From contig NC_064045.1 of NCBI RefSeq assembly GCF_932526225.1, forward strand, positions 11,776,442 to 11,836,441: 60,000 bases of DNA. Direction: 5' to 3'. The translations under genes and the position numbers were made by a program. The notes beneath the pieces were generated by a model. It made no database searches, was not told where the DNA came from, and worked only from the letters and a program-made list of their open reading frames with translations. The DNA is from Nematostella vectensis (lineage: Eukaryota; Cnidaria; Anthozoa; Actiniaria; Edwardsiidae). Each line of letters begins with the position of its first letter. Within the stretch, counting starts at the first letter, position 1. Below, piece after piece: positions 22,256 to 32,400 of this stretch.

Positions 22256-22295
22256 TTACGTATATTATATATCGTATACGTATATGTACATAAAG
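22256..22295. promoter_or_regulatory. TATACGTATA tract between divergent capsid and coiled-coil genes
   Basis: TACGTATATTATATATCGTATACGTATATG is an alternating AT-rich, locally palindromic tract just upstream of the capsid start on the minus strand and ~80 bp upstream of the plus-strand gene. A very similar tract (TATACGTATACGTATACG) lies at 19539-19585 upstream of the integrase. Probably a shared promoter type of the element. Confidence 0.5.
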
Positions 22296-22370
22296 TACGA
22301 CGCCGCGTGGCTATGGTGCGGACTGTTAGACATGTCTAATATAGCATAGCACGAGTTATGCGCACGCATC

Positions 22371-23332
22371 ATGGGTGATGTTGACGTTGACATTGACGAT
22401 ACCTTGCCGGGTGCGTCCGCCGATCGCGGAGCGGGGGACGACGAGACGACGCCCCTTATCCCGTTTGACCCCGACGATGGGATTCCAATGACGAGCATGT
22501 CATCAGTATGCATGCTGCGCATAGCATGGCTACGCAAAGCGCAACGCAAACGACCGCCGAAACCTCGTTCACCACAGAGGGTGCAGCGACAAGACTCGGT
22601 CTCCAGTCCCTCAGGGAGGTATACCCAGACCTTGACGAGAATCTGATACGGTTCCAGTCAGACCGGAGGGGAAAGACGCTAGTACAGCTTCGCGACCTCG
22701 TCAAAGGAGGTTGGACTAAACCAAAACAGCTGTTCAATGTGGACGGGGGCGTTCGACAGGACGTTGCAAAGCTGTAAGGCTTCAAGCTGGCGATGGGGTC
22801 CGTGGCAGAGATAGACGCGGTCATCCAGCAGAACACAGAACGAGTCCAAGAGCTGCAAGGGGTGGTAGCCACAGACAGGGAGACCATCGACGACCCTAAC
22901 ACGTCAGAGAGTCGCCGCCAAGAGGCCCGTGAGCGCAACGAGGAGAGGCAGTCCGAGATTGACGAACTAGAACGCGAAAACCGAGAGCTTGAGAACCAAA
23001 AGCCGCTAAGAGAGCGCAACAAAGCCATCTTCAAAAAGTACGGCTTTACCGTCACCGCTATCGGGTTGGCCGTAGCGACGACGATCGCGGCCATTGTGAC
23101 GTCGCTCGGCAAGTTGCTCTCCTCCGTGGCCAGAGGGGTCGGTAACGGGCTTAAGGCTATCGGAAAAAAGCTAGGCGAGATTCTCCCTGGGCTAGTAGGC
23201 AGCATCGCGAACTTCGTGTTTAAGGCTGCAGGAGAAGCGGTGAAATTCCTTCGCGAAAAGGCGTGGCTGCTCATCCTAGCCGTAGCCGCGTTCTTGGTTC
23301 GTCGAATGCAAAGCAATCATCGGAACAAGTAA
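22371..23332 (+). pseudogene. Coiled-coil membrane protein of the element (copy 1)
   Basis: ATG at 22371 (MGDVDVDIDD, acidic start). A frame change near 22500 leads to a frame open to 22777, where one TAA interrupts it. The same frame resumes to 23332. C-terminal 180 residues: a charged coiled coil (RERNEERQSEIDELERENRELENQ cut short here), then the hydrophobic segments GFTVTAIGLAVATTIAAIV and AWLLILAVAAFLV around a Gly/Lys-rich amphipathic stretch. Such a stalk-plus-membrane design could act in assembly or membrane contact; function unknown. Convergent with the next gene, overlapping it by 16 bp. Confidence 0.6.
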
Positions 23333-23763
23333 TACGCCGCGGCCACCGCGAGTGCCGACAACCCCGCCTTGAGGGCGGTGTGGTCACCTTTTTCGCACGG
23401 TCCGGGTGCGCTTGCCGTTCCGGCGGCAGTCATGCTATGCGCAGCATGCATACATGGAGAGGGGGCAGGCGCCGCGCCCTCTGCGTGCACATTCGCAGGG
23501 GCGGAAGCCTTGCTTCGCACCTCGCGGTCGATCCCCGGATCAGTCACGTGTTGCTCCCTAGGATGCCCACCGGCCATGTTATGAGCACCGACTGGCTTCG
23601 TCTCGGTGTTGATCGTGTTTGCGCCGAGCGTCATGGTATCTGTGGCTTTCTGCAGCTTAATGTTTTAGCCCACGACGCTCTGAGTGTTTATCACCAGATC
23701 TCTCGGCATCAGCCACACTCCTGGTGCGACCGCAAGACTCAGTCTCACCTTGGCCTCCTGCAT
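23317..23763 (-). pseudogene. Tail-anchored small protein, interrupted by TAA (copy 1)
   Basis: Frame from ATG 23763 (MQEAKVRLSLAVAPG) is interrupted by a single TAA at 23665-23667 and continues in phase to 23317. The later part is Ala/Pro-rich, followed by one C-terminal helix (ALKAGLSALAVAAAYYLF). Either a ~148-residue protein with a nonsense codon, or a 105-residue protein starting at MTLGANTINT (23634). A tail anchor suggests membrane insertion. Confidence 0.5.
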
Positions 23764-23804
23764 GGCTAACTGGTACCTTTGCACGCTTTAAGCGATGTCG
23801 TTTT

Positions 23805-24854
23805 CTATGATGGCGTCTTCAACAGCTTCGTGAACTCCGCCTGCGCCTCCATGGCCGGCCCACCGGCCCCTGCGATAGAGGAACGGACGTTTACCTGCGC
23901 GCCAAGCACTGTGTAGACAAACGCCTCGACCGAGCAATTGAGTCTTCCTAGCCCTGCTTTTGTCAGCCCCTCACCTTTGGGAGGCGCAAACCAGCTATAT
24001 TGCACGCCCCCGTGGTCGTCGTTGCGTATGTAACCCACCTGCTTCCCACTATTGTACGTCCCACCGTCGTCGCTAAACAGATTGAGGTGGCTCGGGTACT
24101 CGTCCGCCGCCGTGTCGTAGCCACGGATCACGTGCACGTTGCGATACCCCTCCCCCGGTTAGAACACAAACACATCGCCTAGCCCGTGGCTCCGCCTGCC
24201 TTTCCATCGGAAGTCCGGCTTACGCGGCGGACCGAACTCTATACATAGACGCTCGAAAGCGGCCTTCTTGTAGGGGTTACATTTTTGCGTGAACGGGCTG
24301 TCGCCAGGCAGGGGGGCGCCGAGCTTGTAAAGTATCCTCCGGGTGGTAAAGTAGACGTAAAATCTTAGAAATCCCCTGATGACAGAGGGGAGCGTGGCGA
24401 AAGCGGGGTCGGTTAGGGACACCCCGCATCCAGAGGTTGCGCACCATACCGCAAAGGTGAGTTGCTGTGGCCAGTACCCATAGGAAGGCTCCGATAGCCA
24501 CCGGCGAGACTCCTTGGCGGACTTGTGCGTGACTACTGTCTCTTCTAATATGTCTCGGACCCTAGCCGTGAATGATTTGTCCTCAGCCACGTGTATCTCT
24601 AGCTGCGTGAGTAGTGGGGTGATGTCTGAGGCCGTGCTCTCCACGGGGGTCGCGGGCAAGGCGTAAAGCAGCTTTTGCGCGAGGGTCAGAGACCTAGGGA
24701 AACCGGGTTTTGCGCGTTCGACTTGTTCGGCTATAGCGTGTTTGATATGTTCGGCTATAGAGGCTCCCGCCGCAGTTGCCGCCTTCTTCGTCTCTTCCAC
24801 CTCCCTTCGGGGAATCGCCTCCTCGTTCAGCATCCGCCAGCCTTCCCAATCCAT
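23805..24854 (-). pseudogene. Unknown ~350 aa element protein split by one in-frame stop (copy 1)
   Basis: ATG at 24854 (MDWEGWRMLN). It reads to GDVFVF, then TAA (24159-24161), and the same frame stays open to 23805 (PGEGYRNVHVIRGYDTA ... LNLFSDDGG). N-terminal ~60 residues are helical and charged. The middle has YWPQQLTFAVWCATSGCG and a basic-aromatic stretch (FYVYFTTRRILYKLG). I cannot assign a family. The single shared stop could be a pseudogene mark or a readthrough site. Divergent from the 24885 gene with only 30 bp between starts. Confidence 0.55.
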
Positions 24855-24884
24855 GCTCAGCCCTATTAAACACAAAGGCGGGCT

Positions 24885-25576
24885 ATGTTCAACACAATGG
24901 TGGTCCTACACACTGTGCTCACCAAAGGCGAACAGACGCTTTTCTTCGAGCGGCCGATAAGGCGCCCACGCTTCGTGGCGCTCCGGCAGTGCTCGCTGTT
25001 TAACAGCTGGTATAACTTCGAGCGGGAGCATCAGATAACGACTATAGCCTCCCTCCCGCCCATCGCTACTCCGCCAGCCGGGCACCACACGGCCGAGTCC
25101 ATCGTGGAAACGATCAACCGCGCTGAAAGCGAGATTCTGACCGCGAAGCTGGATCCCCTCACCGGGAAGATCGCGCTCATGTCCAATGGCGTTGCGTTCC
25201 TGAATGCCGAGCTTTGCGCACTATTTGGCCTAGAGGCTAAAGACGATCAGTTGGGGGAGCGGGGCCTCGCACTGCCCTTGGGGGGGGGGCCCTACTTAAG
25301 GTGGCTTTGCCGAAAATAGAGGCCCTCTACATCTGCTGCGATATCGTAGACCGCACGCAATGCCTCTCCTTAGGCGAGCCTTCAAACGTTCTCGCTTGCA
25401 TAGAAACCCGCGGGATGCCGCACGAGAAAGTCTTCTATGGACCCGACATCCCCGTTTGTGCCGCAGCATCTTCCTCTGAGTTTGTCTCGAGTATCGAAAT
25501 ATGGATCAGGGATGACCGCGGTAGACGGGTGGACTTTAAGGGCAAGCCTGTTCGCCTCGTATTAGAGCTAACCTAG
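24885..25576 (+). pseudogene. Possible minor capsid (penton-like) protein, split at a G-run (copy 1)
   Basis: The first part (24885-25319) starts MFNTMVVLHTVLTKGEQTLF. The second part (25301-25576) reads LPKIEALYICCDIVDRTQCL and ends SSIEIWIRDDRGRRVDFKG-PVRLVLEL. A 10-base G-run at 25280-25289 separates the two frames. The C-terminal pattern (I.h.l.D..G..hDF.G....L.L) is typical of penton-like minor capsid proteins of Polinton-type viruses, and the length (~230 residues) fits a single jelly roll. Assignment is by pattern only. Confidence 0.45.
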
Positions 25577-25592
25577 GTCCGACATAACAATC

Positions 25593-26276
25593 ATGGCAAA
25601 AAGCGACGTTAGCAGCGGTGCCATATACCCCTCGCTTCCCAGCGTCTGCCCCCCGAAGGATACGCACATGACGCCTACCGCTCCGGCAAGCATCGGCGGC
25701 GACGTGCAAAGCTTCCGACTCCAGAAAATATGTGACACTCAAGCGACCCTAGACAACGAGCTAACGCATCATCGACAGGTGCGGAAGAAGTATAAGCGCG
25801 CCTTTGTCGTTACCCATGCTGTGTCTGTGGCATCCGGCATCGCTGCAGGGGCGCTTTCCAGCGCCGGGGTGGGGGTCTCTTTGAGTGGGATAGGGGTTCT
25901 GATCGGCGGTCCGCTGGCAGGGGTCGCTGGGCTGGTCGGTGTAGTGGGCGTGGGCGCGGTGGTAGTCTCTAGGGGTCTTACGAGCAAGGTGGCTAAACAC
26001 GAAGAAACGATGGTTTTAGCGGAGAGTAAGAAAAACTCGATCAGCGGGCTGGTCTCTAAGGCTCTGCAAGACGGGCATATCTCAGACGAAGAGCTTCGGC
26101 TAATACTTCAGGAACAAGAGAGATACTACGCGCTCAAGGCCGATGTCAGAGCTCGACACGGCCTCGCACCGCGTGAGAAAAAAAGCAGGAAAGGGCCCTC
26201 CCTGGAGACACGCAAAAAGATGAAAAAGAGGCTGCGAGAAATTCGCGAGGAGTTCGGGAGCGAGGTGTTCGAGTAA
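25593..26276 (+). CDS. Gly-rich membrane protein of the element (copy 1, intact)
   Basis: 227 residues, ATG at 25593, 16 bp after the penton-like gene. The N terminus is polar. A long hydrophobic Gly/Val/Ala block at ~75-130 (GIAAGALSSAGVGVSLSGIG ... VGVVGVGAVVVS) could form two helices. It is followed by a charged helical region and a strongly basic end (KKSRKG ... RKKMKKRLREIREEFG). It resembles small-residue-rich membrane-active proteins in general shape only; no family assigned. One of the few intact element genes in both copies. Confidence 0.68.
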   Translation: MAKSDVSSGAIYPSLPSVCPPKDTHMTPTAPASIGGDVQSFRLQKICDTQATLDNELTHHRQVRKKYKRAFVVTHAVSVASGIAAGALSSAGVGVSLSGIGVLIGGPLAGVAGLVGVVGVGAVVVSRGLTSKVAKHEETMVLAESKKNSISGLVSKALQDGHISDEELRLILQEQERYYALKADVRARHGLAPREKKSRKGPSLETRKKMKKRLREIREEFGSEVFE

Positions 26277-26424
26277 AACTCAGGTTTAAACGCCACGCTA
26301 GCGGCTTTGAGTTTACGGCCGAAAAACGGTTATTCCGCGCTCCGTAGGTTGGCGGCCCAATCCACGTTCCTCGTTTTCACGGCCCTCAGGTCCTAGCACA
26401 AGGCGCTGGCGTCCCCGACATAGA
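26277..26424. other. Non-coding strip between last gene and right-end motifs
   Basis: Starts with AAACTCA ... TGAGTTT, which can form a short hairpin after the stop codon of the 25593 gene. Nothing else recognised. Confidence 0.4.
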
Positions 26425-26570
26425 TTAATGATTGCTAACCATCGCTAATTACCAATCTACGCGGAGTGTGTTTTGCGTAGATTTACTTCTGCTAAGTATC
26501 CATCTACGCGAAGTAGCCCGACGTAGATTAATAACCAGCAATTATTAATCTACGCGAAACGCGTTTCGGT
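26425..26570. promoter_or_regulatory. Iteron-like array of CGCGTAGAT motifs near right end
   Basis: About six variants of (C)GCGTAGAT or its complement ATCTACGCG occur in both orientations within ~145 bp. Fewer occur in the left TIR region (14435-14480). Arrays of this kind serve as origin or transposase-binding sites in other elements. Function here is inferred. Counterpart: ~55175-55320. Confidence 0.45.
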
Positions 26571-26709
26571 GTTACTGAAAGTCCCCAGCCTGGAATGGGG
26601 CTGGGGGGTCGGAGGGGGGATTCGCGCCTCCCAAGCCTAAGACGGGGCTGGGCGATTCGCGCCTCCCACTCGTTTCACTGAAAGTCCCCAGTCCCCCCCC
26701 CCCCCCCCC
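26488..26709 (-). repeat. Right TIR, copy 1 element
   Basis: Matches the left TIR in reverse and ends in a 17-base C-run. Contains an extra internal repeat around ATTCGCGCCTCCCA. Confidence 0.92.
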
Positions 26710-26949
26710 GATAGAGTTATGACTTTTGTGTGTATTTAGATTAGCTATTTTACAGAGCTCAGGAATAGCTTTGGAATGTAAGAAAACAATTCCTAGGTCT
26801 GTAAATATGTTGGACCCAACCTGTTTTTTTTTCTCAGGACACGCCCGTGATATCAATAATTAATATCACTTAAAATCTTAATATGTTAATATTTTGAATT
26901 TTGATGTATTGGAAATTCTGCACTAATGAGAGTTGCAGATCTTCTGCAT

Positions 26950-27114
26950 CAGGCGCGTACACAGGGAGGGGGGGTGCGCAGGGTGCGCGCGCACCCCCTC
27001 TTGGCGGCCAAAAAGTGGGTCATTTCTTATTAAGGAACCTTCTAACGCTAGGATTTTTCCATATGTTACCTATGACCGCCCCCCACCCCTCAGCAAATCC
27101 TAGGTACGCGCCTG
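26950..27114. mobile_element. 165 bp MITE with CAGGCGCGTAC ends (copy 1)
   Basis: Terminal inverted repeats CAGGCGCGTAC / GTACGCGCCTG, flanked on both sides by TGCAT. The interior is GC-rich with G/C runs and has no coding capacity. Confidence 0.7.
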
Positions 27115-27719
27115 TGCATTACTTTGCTACAAACTGGCGGAAGCCAAAATATGCAATTAAGGTACTTGAAAAAATTGTAGTTTATATAAAAAATGCTAAA
27201 TGATTACACGCCAAAATAGAACGCATTTCTCCTTTGTTGTTCTCATTCATTGTTTCTTTGCCTTATTTGTCATAATCCATGTTAGTGTAAAAGCTCTAAT
27301 AACTCGATGAGGTTGGATGAGGGGGGACTTGACAGGGAGAGAGAAACCATTATTGACAATGTGTGTTTTGTTCATACCAACAATTATATTTGATGTCCTT
27401 TTTGCATTTTAACCAAACAAGAACCACTTGAACTGGAAAAGCATAACGCTGTATTTCTTAAGGTTGGCTCGCGAAGTAGGAGGTTTAATAGAACTTTGGT
27501 TATATAGTATTATATGGCTATATATTTCCACGTGCAAATAAGATGAGTCTCTTGGACTATGCACTACAGCAGGCCGAAGGGCATGACGGGAGGCAAGTTG
27601 AAGTGGGCTGGCAGGCCGGAGAACATGCTGAAAACCAAACATAGTATCGATATTTATGCGAATTCGGTCTGCATCCTAGTAGCGAACTACATTATACATC
27701 CGTAGCTAAGCTAATCAGG

Positions 27720-28405
27720 AGCCATTAGGAGGGTACAAAACAGGTAGCCTATCACTATGGGCGTACAATACAGGTAACCCACCACTAGGAACGTACAAAA
27801 CAGGTAGCCACACACGTAGCCCATCACAAGAAGCGTACAACGCAGATAGCTCAAGGCCATGACTAGGAGCGTACAACCATCTTTAGGTGCATGCAACACA
27901 GGTAGCCCATCACAAGGGGCAAACAACACAGGTAGCCCGTCACCAGTGAGCAAACAAAACAGGTAGCCCATCACGAGGGGCATACAACACAGGTAGCCCA
28001 TCACCAGTGAGCTTACAAAATAGGTAGCCACACACGTAGCCCATCACAAGAAGCGTACAACGCAGATAGCTCAAGCCCATGACTAGGAGCGTACAACCAT
28101 CTTCAGGTCCATGCAACACAGGTAGCCCATCACTAGGGGCATACAACACAGGAAGTCCATCACCAGTGAGCGTACAAAACAGGTAGCCCATCACAAGGAG
28201 CGTACAACACAGTAGCCCATCACAAGAAGCGTACAACACAGATAACTCAAGCCCATTAGGAGCGTACAACCATCTTTAGGTGCATGCAACACAGGTAGCC
28301 CATCACTAGGGGCATACAACACAGGTAGCCTATCACCAGTGAGCGTACAAAACAGGTAGCCCATCACAAGGAGCGTACAACACAGTAGCCCATCACTATT
28401 GAGCG
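27720..28405. repeat. ~30-bp minisatellite downstream of the element (copy 1)
   Basis: About 22 units of the type GGAGCGTACAACACAGGTAGCCCATCACAA with substitutions and small indels, organised in larger ~240 bp blocks. ORFs within it (CTLLVMGYLFCTL) are repeat artefacts. The stretches either side (27115-27719 and 28406-29181) are AT-rich and I see no gene in them. Confidence 0.92.
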
Positions 28406-29181
28406 TTTTCATAGTTTAACGTAAATCTGGTGTACATAAATATTATCGTGACACAAAATAAACAGTCGTTAGACCGAGAGTAAATTACTAAAGTTGATCA
28501 CAAAACGTCCTAAACCTATTTACCAGTTTGCTGTGACGGAGGCGGAGAAGGACTGGGCGCCACTGCAGGGTGGTAGTGGTAATGATAATGCACACTGCCT
28601 TCCTTCTCAGGCTTTGAGAATGTCGCTGAGACATAAACAAAATCTTCAGATTTGCAAGTATATGACCTTTAAAAATTCTGAAGTAGACATGTGTGGGGAA
28701 ACTTTTATAGCCACACCAAATATGCAAATTCGATGTACATTTCAGTAGCGACTTACACTACTCGAATCCTAAATAAAAAGAATCAACACATTCTGTAATA
28801 AAAGCAGCTACATTATACCGTCATAGTATAGGCGCTTAGGCGATACGCTTATTCGGGGGATGCGCTTTTTAATGCGGGAAGCGCTTACTCGTACAATTAC
28901 AGTTACATGAAAAACAACATCTAAGAGCTAAGGTATGACTCAAAAAAGCTCCCAGATTTAAAATCATATACTTGATTGAGTACCATAAAGAGTTTTGAAC
29001 ATAGGTACACGAAACTTAGCCAGTGGGTGTGTCTTGGAAAATGACATAATTTGGGAACTATGGAAACGAGGTCACGTGACTAGATGGCGGCCATCTTGGA
29101 TTTTTCATAAATGGCTACTGGAGCAAGCCAAAAATTCGACAAATGCCAGGAAATTTTGCGAGGTGATAAATATAACCTGTT

Positions 29182-29471
29182 TTACTGTATATATGTATTA
29201 CCCTTTTTCGAGGTCACCTCGACACTCAGATAGTCGTCACATTGCTCTTTTGGCACCACTGCAATCGTCTTGTCTCCGTTTAGAAGAATCCGTCTTTCTC
29301 CGTTCGGATCTTCCGCCTTAAATAACACCTGTGGATGAAGCTCAGGGCGTTTGACGATCACTCTCAGCTTGAAGACTCCTTCTGATACCAAGTACTCTTT
29401 GTCGTTGACATCGGTTATAAGTTTGAAGGTGATTAACTTTGTGTTCTTAAATTCAATGGCGACACACATTT
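29182..29471 (-). CDS. PA14-AbfB gene exon 9: terminal exon (copy 2)
   Basis: Acceptor TTTATTCAG|, then 96 codons ending in TAA. The product is beta-rich (LITFKLITD ... VFKLRVIVKRPELHP ... DDYLSVEVTSKK) with no family I can name. A possible donor (GGTAATAC) lies just before the stop, so a further exon cannot be fully excluded. Confidence 0.7.
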
Positions 29472-32400
29472 CTGAATAAAAAAAAAGGATGATACTGTCT
29501 GTAAGTGAAATTGATCCTGCTTCGCTGAAGCTCAGTCCTACGCGCTTCCTCAAAGCAGTGGTCACGGATTTAGCCAACCTGAGTTTTGTCTAAGTTAAAC
29601 AATAACCAAGGTTTCGGATAAAATTACAATCTATCCTTGGCTCGAATCCAGGTCAGGGTTGTTAGCTTTATTCAGATTTTCAATTTTTACGTATTTGAAC
29701 TTTTCCCGCTTCGCATCTACTGTAACAGTTTAGAACACAACTAATATTCTGCACACGCGGAAAGCAAATATATAAACTTAGTCCAAATAAGCTTGCACTA
29801 AAAGAATCTGTGTATATCGTAACCCGTAGTGCTTCATGGGTATCAAATGAATAATGATAGCCGCAAATAAAAACAAACCCAGGCTTAATTCAGTTCTCAC
29901 ACTCAGTGTTACTTTACCTCTATTTGTTTCTATTCACATAATAGGGGACTTGTGCTAAGAGATCACGTGACTGCTTGGTGGCAAACTAGCGCGCGCTCGG
30001 GCTTTTAGCGGCAAAATAACAACCACAATAACCAGAGCTTACAAAAAAAGGCAGAATTCTTTTCAGACCACAAAGCTCCAGTTAATCCAGCCAGTGGGCC
30101 ACTGATACTATCCCATAGCCTGTGTTCAGACTAGGCATGCAAAGATTCGTCACAATGACGTCTCTAGCCTTTGTGTGTGTTGAGCCATTTGAATCATGCA
30201 TAGTGATCATCAGGGTTGGGCTACCTGTGGTGTTATGTGAGAACATACCTTTAGCTTCAGTCGCTGCTTGTTTTAACTGATGACCGGGGATTTTGGGTCC
30301 TGTTACGTCAAGTACATCATAACAATTGGCCATGTCATTTTGACCTACTGGTAATGGGAAAAAGTTGAACGAGCATCTGTCTTTAAACTTTTCAGACGTT
30401 TGAGCAAATGTGAGCTTGGTTTCAACCCACTTATTCGTTTTTTTAGGCGTCTCACAGAGGAACCATATGTCGTGATCTTTGGTCATCAGGAGAAAAGAAA
30501 AGTAGTTCGCCACAATCTTTTGTGCCTTTAAGGTTGCTTGGCGTTCTACAAGAGAAAGAAACGGAAGAAATATTTTAAGAATCTCTTAATTGGTGAACAA
30601 AATAAATGAAGAAATTTTGAAATAGCCAACTAAACACAAAGTAGCAAAGGCTGCCCAAATCATCCGATGAAAACTGGAATTTTCAAATACTTGTGATTTT
30701 GCAAGATGAAGAAGAACTGGCGGCTAAAAGATGAAGTCTTGTATAAAATGAAATAACCGTCCTCAAATAAGAATTAGCAGGGCCTGCTGCTTAGGTTCAA
30801 ATCTTATGTTAGGCTCTTATTCATGTATGTTCACAATGCAATTTGATAGTATTTGATAGTTTTTAGTTTGACTTGTCGTGTCACTGTGGCGATTTGCACG
30901 ATTTGCACTAAGAAATCACGTGACTTTTTTGTGGCAAACCCGCGCGCGCTCCGGCTTTTGGCGGCAAAATTACAACAACAAGAAAGTTTCTATGTCAAAA
31001 GGGGCTTATTACATTGACATTTTTTTTTCTTCGCTCTCTGGTGGCCGGCGCCGTTTCTGTGTTTATTTTGGCTTGAATTTGCCATTAAAAAGTCAAGTGA
31101 TTACTTGGGGCAAGTAAAAATGTCTCAACTTACTAAATCGATCGGTGCCATCATTCTTTTCCAAGTAGAACCTAAAATTCCTTTGTACTACGAAATATCC
31201 AGGGGTGCAAATTGATTCTAGCGACAAGATTTTCTTAGATGGCTTTAGAGCGTGCCCCTTGCGGATGATGAAGTATTGGCAGCCACTATCTACGATCATT
31301 TGACTCCCCTTGGACTTAAGACAGTGATTGAGCGACGCGTCTGGTTGTTTCGCGGGTATATCCGTAGAATGGACCGTGTATTTGGCCCCGATAACAACTG
31401 AAATGCAATTTCAAAAAATAAATTTTAAATGATTTTGATCAACAAACCAGCCAAGTTAGTCAGTTGGTCGGTCGGTCGCTCAAAATCCTGTCAGTCTATT
31501 ATTCAATAGGTCAAATTCACCCTTTCGGCGCTGAAGTCACGTGCGTTTTGCGGGGTCAAAGTCCAACAAATCGTAAACAACCCGCAAAAGTTCGGACAGG
31601 TGCGTATGCTTCGCACGAACAAAATGGTGACAGCATTGTCTTATGGCACCTGTAGAAATGAATCTAGATTCCTGCAGTTATGAGAATACGGAGATTCATT
31701 CAAGTGTGGCAAGGATTTGCAGCTCGTATTTTGTCGGCGAAAATAGCACCACCTTAAACCTGCAGATGTCAGTCAATCAATCAAGGAAGGGTAATTTATT
31801 TATTTTTGGTTTACTTTAGTTCCCGACGGCTAACACTAGTGTTATTTTCATAGTTTGAACAAACGGAATTTCAAGCGAAAGGCGTCTTTTAGCGTAAAGA
31901 GAATTTGCCCACAGAACAACAACGAAAACCGACTTCATCGCCAGTCGGATAAATCTGAACAAGAACATAGAGCCTAAATAGATTAGAGGTAATCAGTGGC
32001 TTTAAGACCTCATTCAAGGCTCATTCAAGTGCAGCAAAGACATTTTTTTGTCCACTCGAAAAACACATCATCCAGCAACTCGTTTTCTGCGGGAAAAAAG
32101 AAAATCGTCGCGATCTTCAACCACCGACGACCTGAAATCTAATAATGCCCAAGCCGCTGCATGTTTTTAACTCGTCTGGCAACGAGTTTCATCAGGGTTT
32201 TCGCTGCTGTTTTGTGAAGGTATATTTTCTCTGTCCTACGCTAAAAGACGCCTTTCGCTTTAAACTTCGTTTTTCAAACTATGAAAAATAACACTATGCT
32301 TGCCTTCGGGAACTAATTAAACCAAAAATAAATAACTTACCCTTCCTTTACTGACATCTTCAGATATAGGATCAGGATCATCTGCTGTGGTGCCATTTTC

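Larger units (their letters stand above)
14312..26709. mobile_element. Virus-like element with TIRs (Polinton-related), copy 1
   Basis: A 12.4 kb GC-rich island in AT-rich host DNA. TIRs (14312-14491 and 26488-26709) begin with a G-run then ACTGGGGACTTTCAGTGA. The 6 bp GATAGA occurs directly outside both ends (14306-14311 and 26710-26715), the size expected for retroviral-type integrase. It encodes polymerase-helicase, integrase, probable capsid proteins and several membrane proteins on both strands with little intergenic space. I see no packaging ATPase of FtsK/HerA type and no adenain-like protease. Most genes carry frameshifts or stops, so this is a decayed endogenous copy. Relation to Polinton/Maverick or adinto-like viruses is inferred from the gene set. 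Confidence 0.88.
1..29195. repeat. Tandem 29 kb segmental duplication, copy 1
   Basis: The first bases of the window recur at 29196 and again at 57947, and gene and repeat order is conserved throughout. The unit contains one host PA14/AbfB gene plus one virus-like element. Copy 1 differs from the others by a 38 bp deletion near 756, a doubled (ACTC)n block, a shorter 16-bp minisatellite and an extra ~440 bp at 12487-12926. Confidence 0.97.

Noticed and set aside
22456-23316. 286-codon Ser-rich minus-strand ORF opposite the coiled-coil gene
   Set aside because: Shadow frame: composition (SSSRFSRSSSS) mirrors the Glu/Arg-rich coiled coil on the plus strand.
27711-28412. CRISPR-like array of ~30 bp repeats (also 56462-57163)
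   Set aside because: Units are contiguous variants with no unique spacers, in animal DNA with introns; it is a minisatellite.
28488-28748. Overlapping 79-84 codon ORFs on both strands (also 57239-57499)
   Set aside because: No recognisable domain and conserved only because the whole unit is duplicated.
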